64,000 bases of DNA from JBGSYJ01 sp041748075 (GTDB taxonomy: Bacteria > Acidobacteriota > Thermoanaerobaculia > Gp7-AA8): contig JBGTDX010000039.1 in the NCBI GenBank assembly GCA_041748075.1, positions 1-64,000 on the forward strand, read 5' to 3'. The notes under the pieces were generated by a model, which saw nothing but the letters and a program-made list of their open reading frames with translations, searched no databases and was not told where the DNA came from. Positions 53,701 through 60,264 of the stretch are shown here, one piece after another. Position numbers and translations under genes: made by a program. Each line of letters opens with the position of its first letter. Positions within the stretch are counted from its first letter, which is position 1.

Positions 53701-53817
53701 TTCGATGCCGAGCCTGCCCAGCAGGAGCCGGTAGATCTTCACGATCGCGCGATCATCCTCCACGACGAGAATTTTGGTGTTCATCAGTTGTTTCGGAGGC
53801 TGCTGCGGTATGGGCAT
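50791..53817 (-). CDS. Hybrid histidine kinase with receivers at both ends
   Basis: This 1008-residue soluble protein has an N-terminal receiver (about 12-130; MILDLGLPG), four PAS-like domains (about 160-265, 280-400, 410-515, 520-640), a HisKA-type H-box (GIAHDFNNTL, His648), HATPase (DNGTGIQ at about 800; FDPFFTTKEVGKGPGLGL) and a C-terminal receiver (about 885-1000; FIILDLGLPE, Asp935). There is no membrane helix, so it senses cytoplasmic signals, perhaps redox or ligand through PAS. The NtrC gene follows. Two receivers suggest a phosphorelay or feedback. Confidence 0.92.
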   Translation of the reverse strand: MPIPQQPPKQLMNTKILVVEDDRAIVKIYRLLLGRLGIEMDQANTAAEALEFAETDDYGLMILDLGLPGGADGAQLLGLLEERGKALPTVIITASADLQSATELMPFRVSSYHVKSPATFEALERIITEALQIEELRARLQVAERDAQAAQSRIAFVLAHLELAILFTTPEGLVQEWNRGAEDTFRVDASDIIGKPIWTLFAQPDADIMRDSWLELLENPGVWSQRVHIHRSPAGEFAAEWDLSVIRDGKRIAGVAAVARVITQRREAELRSRVLFEQSLSGIFVIDSATGTVIEANRVGAAYFGMAPDELEGRQFERWFSETDQPVIRGKLSHAGVTFAPSAGMSHAVRSDGSTFRFGYTATAIAMAGRSAVLLTGRDLSEVQAAEMRYREFFQNAIEAVLITDQATHQILDCNPAFERLMGSGREDLVRRTMIDLAGERDAESFRRRLDQLSALTPGFHLDLEATLKRSDQRLVSVEFRSGPFLLSGRAVLVSFIRDLTAERAAEERHRQIFLRGYDPIAIFAKDSGLLVDANPVFESLSGFTLDELKVVPIDALIVNEQGESLLERPDTGRTEPGAEISLFLVAREGASIPSSARVSELTLGEQSLVMVTLRDLRPELRAAEMERSLTHAQKMQSLGQMASGIAHDFNNTLMAALPWADLLRRKYPDDEAIQRSSEHIRKAVHRAKDVTRQLLEFAQPRRPTMTEVSPAQLLEDQMRIIRPALPPEVVIEMGRIDTSIRINADPTHLSQMLLNLSLNARDAMPGGGVLQFDVRSLSPRETERWGLGAGPWAAMLVKDNGTGIQEDILDKIFDPFFTTKEVGKGPGLGLSVVHRLIREHEGVVFVESEEGKGTTFYLIIPQVGEPADDQSRPEVSSGRLTGKTVLIIDDEPDVAEGLEILLDGEGATTRSEPTGPAALSLLREGMVPDFIILDLGLPEMPGEMVYKQIREVLPRVPILISSGYAERERIISLVGDPFSRFIQKPYDVESLLQEFASLMLTRFTVPS

Positions 53818-53967
53818 GGATGTCTCCGACCATCAGTCCGGAAAGTGCCCGGTTTGATACAGGAAGCCTAACGTTCAGGCCGAAAACGTTTCACATTCCG
53901 TGCACGCACCATCACGGTGGATGAACCCGCCGTTATGGTAGGATGACCACCCCTTGTAGCACTTCGT

Positions 53968-54044
53968 CGGGCAGTAGCGCAGCCTGGTAGCGTACCTGAA
54001 TGGGGTTCAGGTGGTCGGGGGTTCAAATCCCCCCTGCCCGACCA
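53968..54044 (+). tRNA. tRNA-Pro(GGG)
   Basis: The 77-nt gene has acceptor CGGGCAG paired with CTGCCCG, D-arm GCGCAGCCTGGTAGC, T-arm GGGGGTTCAAATCCCCC and encoded CCA. The anticodon stem-loop CCTGA-ATGGGGT-TCAGG gives GGG. It lies between the kinase gene and the DUF3467 gene. Confidence 0.93.
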
Positions 54045-54128
54045 ATTAACCCCCCTCGATGTCCCGCCCGATACCCCACCATCAGCGGCGCCCTCAGAGC
54101 GGACGGGCCATCTGCAAAGGAGCATTTA

Positions 54129-54431
54129 GTGGATAACCAGCCTCAACAGACAATCAATATCGTTCTCGACGAGAAGACTGCCCAGGGTGAGTTCGTCAAT
54201 TTCGCCAACATCATTCATTCGCCGAGCGAGTTCGTTATCGACCTCGGGCGGATCATGCCGGGCAGGGCCGAGGTCAAGGTGTACAGCCGTGTGATCATGA
54301 CCCCGCTTCACGTCAAACAGCTTTTTCAGGCACTCGCGCAGAACATCTCCATGTTCGAACAGAAATTCGGTGAGATCCGAGGCGATGCAGCCCTGCCGTT
54401 TTCATCACCCGCTCCGGAAGAGTCGAACTGA
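54129..54431 (+). CDS. DUF3467 family protein
   Basis: This 100-residue protein has the DUF3467 pattern: GEFVNFANIIHSPSEFVIDLGRIMPG in the middle and KVYSRVIMTPLHVKQLFQALAQNI, which forms a small alpha-beta fold. The start is GTG 54129, six bases after AAAGGAG (54116-54122); the open frame upstream runs back through the tRNA and is not coding. It lies 14 bp before trmFO and may be co-transcribed. Function unknown; cytoplasmic. Confidence 0.87.
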   Translation: MDNQPQQTINIVLDEKTAQGEFVNFANIIHSPSEFVIDLGRIMPGRAEVKVYSRVIMTPLHVKQLFQALAQNISMFEQKFGEIRGDAALPFSSPAPEESN

Positions 54432-54445
54432 CGGAGCGTCCGTAA

Positions 54446-55771
54446 ATGGCGCGAATCAGGATCCTAGGAGGCGGTCTGGCTGGCAGCGAATGCGCGCACG
54501 GTCTTGTCCGCCGTGGACACGACGTAACGCTCGTCGAGATGCGCCCTGTCCGAATGACCGCCGCACACCAGAGCGGAAATCTCGCAGAGCTCGTCTGTTC
54601 GAATTCTTTCCGCTCGAGCAATGTGACGAACGCAGTAGGGCTACTCAAACAGGAGATGCGTTTGCTCGGCTCGCTCGTGATCCAATGTGCGAGCGAAGCC
54701 CGCGTCCCCGCAGGCGATGCCTTTGCGGTGGATCGCGAGCGGTTCTCGGCTGGTGTCACAGCCGCCATCGAGGGCGAGCGTCGCATCAGAGTCGTGCGCG
54801 AAGAAGCTTGCACTCTGGACCGGGACGGGCACGACTTTCTGGTCGCGGCCACGGGGCCTCTGACCAGCGGGACGCTTTTCGAATCGATCAACGACCGGCT
54901 TGGCCGCGATGGCCTTTATTTTTACGATGCGATTGCTCCGATCGTGGCCGCCGATTCGCTCGACATGTCGAAGCTGTACTGGAAGTCGCGATATGACAAA
55001 GGTGACTCCACCGATTACCTGAATGCCGCGATGAACAGGAGCGAATACGAAGCTTTCATCGACGCACTCCTCGGCGCCGAGCTTTATCCGCTTCATGATT
55101 TCGAGAAGGCAGCGCACTTCGAGGGCTGCCTTCCGATCGAGGAGATCGCTTCCCGTGGAATCGAAACACTTCGCTTCGGACCGATGAAACCGGTGGGTCT
55201 CGAGCATCCGGTCACCGGCGAACGTCCGCACGCCGTCGTCCAGCTCCGGAAGGAAGATCTTTCGGACGAATACTTCAACCTCGTCGGGTTTCAGACGAAG
55301 ATGAAGATTCCCGAACAGAAGCGGCTGCTCCAGATGATTCCGGGACTGGAGAACTGTTCCGTCGCACGGTGGGGCTCGATGCATCGCAATACATTCATCA
55401 ACGGGCCGCGCCACCTGTCCGCGACGTTCCAGCTCCGGAGCGACCCTCACCTGTTCTTCGCCGGACAGATCACGGGCGTTGAGGGTTATGTGGAGTCAGC
55501 GGCAACCGGGTTACTGGTTGCCCGCTACATCGACGAGATCGCTTGCGGGCGCACACCCACACCGTTTCCCTATCACACCGCACTCGGCGCACTCGGCCGC
55601 CACGTGGCTGAATCATCGCCGGAGCGTTACCAGCCCTCGAATGTGACATGGGCTCTCATCGAAGACAAGCTCGAAGCAAGGAAGCGCAAGAAAGAAGTAA
55701 GGCGTGCCGCACAGGCGGAACTGGCGATCGCATCGATCCGAGAGCTCGCGGAAAGTCCCGCTGAAGTCTGA
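54446..55771 (+). CDS. trmFO: Folate-dependent tRNA U54 methyltransferase TrmFO
   Basis: This 441-residue FAD protein forms 5-methyluridine at position 54 of tRNA using methylenetetrahydrofolate. It opens with the Rossmann motif ILGGGLAGSECAHGL and has the family blocks CSNSFRS, EQMRLLGSLV-like KQEMRLLGSLVI, CLPIEEIASRG, PMKPVGLEHP and a C-terminal GYVESAATGLLVA. Such enzymes belong mainly to Firmicutes, Deltaproteobacteria and Acidobacteriota, in line with the lineage proposed. The ATG is close to DUF3467. Confidence 0.96.
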   Translation: MARIRILGGGLAGSECAHGLVRRGHDVTLVEMRPVRMTAAHQSGNLAELVCSNSFRSSNVTNAVGLLKQEMRLLGSLVIQCASEARVPAGDAFAVDRERFSAGVTAAIEGERRIRVVREEACTLDRDGHDFLVAATGPLTSGTLFESINDRLGRDGLYFYDAIAPIVAADSLDMSKLYWKSRYDKGDSTDYLNAAMNRSEYEAFIDALLGAELYPLHDFEKAAHFEGCLPIEEIASRGIETLRFGPMKPVGLEHPVTGERPHAVVQLRKEDLSDEYFNLVGFQTKMKIPEQKRLLQMIPGLENCSVARWGSMHRNTFINGPRHLSATFQLRSDPHLFFAGQITGVEGYVESAATGLLVARYIDEIACGRTPTPFPYHTALGALGRHVAESSPERYQPSNVTWALIEDKLEARKRKKEVRRAAQAELAIASIRELAESPAEV

Positions 55772-55791
55772 CGAGACACGAGCTGCTGGCC

Positions 55792-56208
55792 CTACGCACG
55801 CTTCGCCTTCGTACCCCGGCCCATCGCCGCGTCGACACTCCATATCCCCGATCCCATCGCTGCCATGTACAGAAAGATGAATGCGAAGAGCGCGGCGGGT
55901 TCTCCGCCATTCTCGAGTGGCCAGAAGCCGCGCGGAATGTGGGCGATGAAGTATGCGACAGCCATCTGGCCGCTCGAGATGAACGCGGCGAGGGATGTGA
56001 AGAATCCGACCATGATCATCGCGCCTGCAACAATCTCGATGATTCCCGCGAGTCCGTACAACGACACCAGCTCCACCGGATTTCCTCCACCGGGCCAGCC
56101 GAAAAACTTTTTGGTCCCGTGCATCAGAAACAAGAGGCCGGACACGATTCTGAGGATCGCATACAGAGGCGGCGAGAACTTTTCAGGGATAACCTGCATG
56201 ATGTGCAC
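55792..56208 (-). CDS. DoxX family membrane protein
   Basis: This 138-residue protein has four transmembrane helices (about 13-30, 47-68, 72-93, 103-125) with the DoxX motif LFLMHGTKKFFGWPG near helix 1. The family includes thiosulfate:quinone oxidoreductase subunits and surface stress proteins; here function is unknown. The ATG at 56208 follows AAAGGAG at four to seven bases. It stands alone, reading leftward, convergent with trmFO at a short gap. Confidence 0.88.
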   Translation of the reverse strand: MHIMQVIPEKFSPPLYAILRIVSGLLFLMHGTKKFFGWPGGGNPVELVSLYGLAGIIEIVAGAMIMVGFFTSLAAFISSGQMAVAYFIAHIPRGFWPLENGGEPAALFAFIFLYMAAMGSGIWSVDAAMGRGTKAKRA

Positions 56209-56354
56209 TCCTTTCTGCGCGGAGTGGCAAGCGAGATCCGGGCCCGTTACCGCAAAGCTCGGGTAGCAGCGGAGTTGGTGCGTCCAAAGTTCGTCGCGGT
56301 ACCGGATTGTGCAAACGCGCCCTCGCGAAACGTTCCTCGCCGAGGACGATGCTG
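56209..56354. other. Non-coding gap before DoxX
   Basis: These 146 bp hold the leader of the DoxX gene and the region after the M23-like gene's stop. No hairpin terminator or clear promoter was identified. Confidence 0.3.
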
Positions 56355-58025
56355 CTACTCGATATCGAACACCATATTCTCGAGTGGCATCTCAGCAGAA
56401 ACCTCCCTTGCGGGCCGATCCGCACGTGGCTCCCATCTATCCCCCTTCAGCAGTCCGTTCACCGAATCGATTCGTCCCGTGAGCCGGAAGGCGTCGAGGA
56501 CGAAGGGCAGGCCTTCGCTCGCCAGCGCATCCGGACCATCCGCGATGTGAAAATGAAGATGTGGCGCGAGACTGTGGCCTGAGTTTCCTATACGCCCCAA
56601 CTCGTCGGATACGGAGACTTCTTCACCCCTCTTCACCAGGATTGAACCCGGTCGAAGATGCGCGTATACCGCGTACTGTCCATTGCCCACATCGATGATG
56701 ACCACGTTTCCCGCAGCATTGTCACGAGTCACTGCTCCATCGGCTGGGGGAGAGAAGGGGACATTTTCTTCTATGCCGTCGATGACCTTTACTACGCGAC
56801 CGGGCAGAATCGCGAGCGCCGGCATGTCGTAGCCATACCAGGCGGCATTCTCCATTCCATCGCCTTCAAAGAGCCTTCCATCGACTCCAACCTTCGCAAA
56901 GTCCACCGCAAATCTCTGAGATACGCGGACCTGTCCAGCCAGCGGAACGATTGATCGTCGATGGCCGGAACTGTTGGATGGTCCTCGAATCGAGAGCCAT
57001 CGACCGGGACCGACCGGTGCAGACTTCAGATGCAACGCTTCACCTTCGACGTCGACGCCGGGTATCTCCAGCACATCCGGGGTCTCACTGCCAACTTTGG
57101 AGGTGGTCAGGCGATGCTTCAGCAGTTCTGGCTGCTGCGCTCCGGGAGTCAGCGAAATCCACAGATGAAGAACCTTTCTTTCGCCGGCTTTGAGCAGGAG
57201 GATGTCCGCCGCAGATGCAGCGGGCTTTCCGATGTTCACTGCACGCGATGCCAGTTCGCCCGAGTTCCACTCAGCGATCGGACGCACCTCGCCTTTGTCG
57301 AAGACGCTGAGCCCCAGGAGTCTGTGCGTATCCTGACCGAAGTTCGTCAGATGGAGCTCGTACACGAGATGGTCGCGGCCGAGCGCACGCACCGGTACCG
57401 GCGGCATCGGCACGATGGCTTCGAATGGATTCGGAGAGATCGACTGCGCGAAAGAAAGACCACCACCATGGACGAGTACTGCCACAAGCATCACGACAAG
57501 TGCGCCACTGGATGACGCATCGGGTCGGGCGACCTGATGCTCCAGCTGGCGCTTCCGGGCGATGAGCCCGCCGACTCTCTTTCTCGCCCGCACAAGCAGT
57601 GTGATCGCAACGACGAGCATCACCGAACCAAACCCGAAGGCGGAAAGCGAGGGTGCACGCACGCTCTCGTCCACAGTCGCCAGAACGAGAGCGGCCAAAG
57701 TGAACAGGCTGGTGAATGCTACAGAAAGACGAGCCGCTGCAAGCCGATGGCCTGCGAGAAACAGCGTTCTGCGACTGAGTGTACGAACGAAAAAGACCGC
57801 CCAGACGAATGCAATGACGAGCATCGTTGCGAATGCGATCTGTGTTCGGAGCGGAAGTCCCTCCTCGCTCATCAGAAGCGAAGCAATCACGGCTCCAACG
57901 GCGAGATCGATGAGCAGCAGGAGTGTGAAGCCGGCTCGTGAGCGTCTCGTCAATTCTCCATGCAGTCGTTCCTGAATTTCCTTGGCCGAGGGCCGGACCT
58001 CGGAAATGGCGTGTACCGGTTTCAT
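56355..58025 (-). CDS. Membrane protein with M23-like domain, overlapping ECF sigma factor
   Basis: This 556-residue protein starts with a charged stretch (about 1-30), then four hydrophobic segments (about 32-52, 62-82, 95-118, 128-148) and a fifth near 175-195. A long periplasmic region follows, and an M23-type peptidase-like domain lies at about 375-525. The latter has AHLRPG and APHLHFHI (two zinc histidines) but R in place of the first His ligand (QRFAVDF). The ATG lies inside the stop of the sigma gene (ATGA), an arrangement usual for anti-sigma factors. A role as a sigma regulator, perhaps sensing the cell wall, is inferred from position and topology. Confidence 0.7.
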   Translation of the reverse strand: MKPVHAISEVRPSAKEIQERLHGELTRRSRAGFTLLLLIDLAVGAVIASLLMSEEGLPLRTQIAFATMLVIAFVWAVFFVRTLSRRTLFLAGHRLAAARLSVAFTSLFTLAALVLATVDESVRAPSLSAFGFGSVMLVVAITLLVRARKRVGGLIARKRQLEHQVARPDASSSGALVVMLVAVLVHGGGLSFAQSISPNPFEAIVPMPPVPVRALGRDHLVYELHLTNFGQDTHRLLGLSVFDKGEVRPIAEWNSGELASRAVNIGKPAASAADILLLKAGERKVLHLWISLTPGAQQPELLKHRLTTSKVGSETPDVLEIPGVDVEGEALHLKSAPVGPGRWLSIRGPSNSSGHRRSIVPLAGQVRVSQRFAVDFAKVGVDGRLFEGDGMENAAWYGYDMPALAILPGRVVKVIDGIEENVPFSPPADGAVTRDNAAGNVVIIDVGNGQYAVYAHLRPGSILVKRGEEVSVSDELGRIGNSGHSLAPHLHFHIADGPDALASEGLPFVLDAFRLTGRIDSVNGLLKGDRWEPRADRPAREVSAEMPLENMVFDIE

Positions 58026-58582
58026 CTCGTAACTCCTTTCTCTTCGAGGCGCTTGCGCAGAAGCCCGCGTGCGCGGTGAAGCCTCGACTTCACGGTTCCG
58101 ATCGGGATCTCCAGCACCATGGCCACGTCGCTGAGACCTAGCTCGTGTAGATAGAAAAGCGTGAGTGTTTCCCGCTCCACCAGGGGAAGGTCCTCGATCG
58201 CTCCCTGAAGAATCTCGATTTCATCAAAATCGATCTCCGAGTACTCAGTCTCAACGAAAGATTCATCCTCGATCTGAATGAATCCCGCTTCGCCGTAGCG
58301 GTGACGGAGATGGTCCATTGCTGCGCGACGGGCGATCGAGAAGAGCCAGGGTGCAAGCTTCGCGGGCTCGCGAAGACGATCGAGGCTTCGAAGAATCCGT
58401 AACCAGACATCCTGGTGAACTTCTTCGGCCAGCCCGTCGTCACCGAGGAGCCGGCGGATGTAGTGCCAAAGGGGCGAGTGCCACCGTTCGACGAGTTCGT
58501 CAATGGCTGCCGGCTCTCCGAGCTGGCAGCGTATTGCCAGCAACTCGAGCTTCGGATTGGATTCAGTGCTCGTTTCTCTCAT
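58022..58582 (-). CDS. ECF-type RNA polymerase sigma factor
   Basis: This 186-residue sigma factor has region 2 (about 25-95; AEEVHQDVWLRILRSLDRLR, LAPWLFSIARRAAMDHLRHR) and region 4 (about 120-185; LPLVERETLTLFYLHELGLSDVAMVLEIPIGTVKSRLHRAR). It recognises a group of promoters not identified here. ATG 58582 (preceded by GGAAAG) is preferred to a GTG twelve codons upstream. The stop overlaps the ATG of the membrane M23-like protein. It belongs to an ECF group related to SigE/RpoE. Confidence 0.92.
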   Translation of the reverse strand: MRETSTESNPKLELLAIRCQLGEPAAIDELVERWHSPLWHYIRRLLGDDGLAEEVHQDVWLRILRSLDRLREPAKLAPWLFSIARRAAMDHLRHRYGEAGFIQIEDESFVETEYSEIDFDEIEILQGAIEDLPLVERETLTLFYLHELGLSDVAMVLEIPIGTVKSRLHRARGLLRKRLEEKGVTR

Positions 58583-58668
58583 CGACTTTCCATGTGCAGA
58601 CCTATAGTCGCGTGTCACAGAAAAAGGTTCACACGCAGCCAGAATTATCCGTGGCTCTCGCGCCGTAG

Positions 58669-58732
58669 CGGCGCGCCTTGGGAGCGGCGCGCCTTGGGGG
58701 CGCGCCTTGGGGGGGCGCGCCTTGGGGGTCAG
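58669..58732. repeat. Fourfold GGCGCGCCTTGGGG repeat
   Basis: GCGCGCCTTGGG recurs four times with variable G-runs, ending in GGGGGTCAGAGCC. It lies 180 bp before the Y1 transposase gene and resembles a REP-like array; the final GGGTCAGA piece matches the pair at 62775. Confidence 0.6.
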
Positions 58733-58910
58733 AGCCTCATCTCACTGTCCCGTATCGCGAGATCTTTCGTAGCCAGGCTCTACGCTCTGTGGAATCGGCC
58801 TGTTTGCCCGGCTCACAGTTTCCATTCCGAGGAGCTTTTCCGCCTCTTTCTGCCCTTCTTCTTGACTCTCCTCGGCATCCCGTTCGAACCGAGGGATACT
58901 CGTTGCCAGC

Positions 58911-59939
58911 ATGGCACGTCCTCTTCGTCTCGACTACCCAGGTGCCGTCTGGCACATCACCTCGCGCGGCAACGAGCGAAAGAACATCTTCCGCTCCGAC
59001 GCCGACCGCCGTCTGTTTCTCGAGTTCCTCGCGGATGCCGTCCGCCGCTACGGCTGGCTCGTCTACTCCTATGTGCTCATGTCCAACCACTACCACTTCG
59101 TCGTCGAGACTCCTGTACCAAATCTCTCGCGCGGCATGCAGTGGCTCAACGGCAAGTACGCTCAGCGGTTCAACAAACGGCACAAGCGCGTGGGCCATCT
59201 CTTTCAGGGACGATTCAAAGGCTTCCTGGTCGAGAAGGATCTATATCTCAACGAGGTCCTTCGCTACGTGGTGCTCAACCCCGTGCGGGCCGGTATGGTC
59301 TCACGTCCGGAGGAGTATCGCTGGAGCAGCTATCGCGCGACTGCCGGCTACTGCGCCTCACCCGGCTGGCTGGCAACCGACCGGGTGCTGGACAGAATCC
59401 ATCCCGATCACGAGCAGGCCCGGCAGAGCTACCGCGAGTATGTCGACGAGAGACTCACCGATCCCCGCTCACCATGGGAGAACCTGGTCGCTCAGCTCTA
59501 TCTCGGCAGCGAGGCCTGGATCGAGAAAATGCGCGAGGTAATTGAAGCCAAGCCGCGGAGTGATGAACATCCCCAGGCGCAACGGACCCCGCTGCAGCCG
59601 CCGATGGCCACGATCATCGAGGCGGTAGCCGGGACGTTCCACGTCGAATCAGCTTTGATTCGTCATGGACATGGAGGAGTCGAGCGGATGGTTACGGCGT
59701 GGCTCGGCTGCTACGAAGGGATGCATCGCCTCCGCTCGATCGCTGCCTCACTGCGGTTACGAAGCACCGGCCGCGCCTCGGATCTGATCCGGATCTGCGA
59801 CCGCGAACTCGACCGCGATCCTCTGCTCCGCATCGCCGTTGATCGCTGCTGCGACCGATTGCGCGGCTCGCCTCCATCCACATCGCACCCGATTGGACCG
59901 ACCGCCCTCGACAGCCTTCCCGCATCCGCGAACAAATAG
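58911..59939 (+). CDS. REP-associated tyrosine transposase (RAYT, Y1/IS200-like)
   Basis: This 342-residue protein begins ARPLRLDYPGAVWHITSRGN with the catalytic HuH-type motif in MSNHYHFVVET (about 62-72). It has the family blocks YVLMSNHYH, RVGHLFQGRFKGFLVE and EVLRYVVLNPVRAG. A C-terminal half (about 200-342) is basic and helical. Y1 transposases of this group are single-copy, domesticated relatives of IS200 that process REP hairpins. The ATG at 58911 has no obvious Shine-Dalgarno site. It is flanked by short repeats on both sides. Confidence 0.93.
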   Translation: MARPLRLDYPGAVWHITSRGNERKNIFRSDADRRLFLEFLADAVRRYGWLVYSYVLMSNHYHFVVETPVPNLSRGMQWLNGKYAQRFNKRHKRVGHLFQGRFKGFLVEKDLYLNEVLRYVVLNPVRAGMVSRPEEYRWSSYRATAGYCASPGWLATDRVLDRIHPDHEQARQSYREYVDERLTDPRSPWENLVAQLYLGSEAWIEKMREVIEAKPRSDEHPQAQRTPLQPPMATIIEAVAGTFHVESALIRHGHGGVERMVTAWLGCYEGMHRLRSIAASLRLRSTGRASDLIRICDRELDRDPLLRIAVDRCCDRLRGSPPSTSHPIGPTALDSLPASANK

Positions 59940-60264
59940 CTCGCTGCGGCGAAGCGTCTTCTTTTCTCCAGCCAGGCAGTTTCAATCAGTGACTTCAGGT
60001 TTTCGAATCTTCGTTCGCCGCATTAATGAATCGAAAGCCTATCAGTTGACTCTCGCTTTAAGAACCAAGAACCGCATTACGGTAACGCTCGAGGCGAGGA
60101 CCAAAGCTTGAGGCGAGGACCAAAGCTTTGACCCTTTAGGTCCTTTAGGTCTCTGTAGGTCTATAGGTTCCCTGTAGGTTCTATAGGTTCCCGCGGTAAC
60201 GCTCGAGGCGAGGAACGAGCTTTGACCCTATGGGTTCATTCTATGGGTTCCTATGGTTCGGGAG
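59940..60264. other. Repeat-rich gap downstream of the Y1 transposase
   Basis: No supported gene. The region 60080-60253 is a patchwork of direct repeats; 59940-60070 is ordinary intergenic sequence. Confidence 0.6.
60080..60253. repeat. Direct-repeat cluster (GGTAACGCTCGAGGCGAGGA and short units)
   Basis: GGTAACGCTCGAGGCGAGGA occurs at 60081 and 60195. Within the first copy, GAGGCGAGGACCAAAGCTT is tandemly duplicated (60091-60109 and 60110-60128). Between and after them are degenerate 7-10-base units such as TTTAGGTCC, CTATAGGTTCC and CTATGGGTTC. Both long copies lead into AGCTTTGACCCT. Confidence 0.7.
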
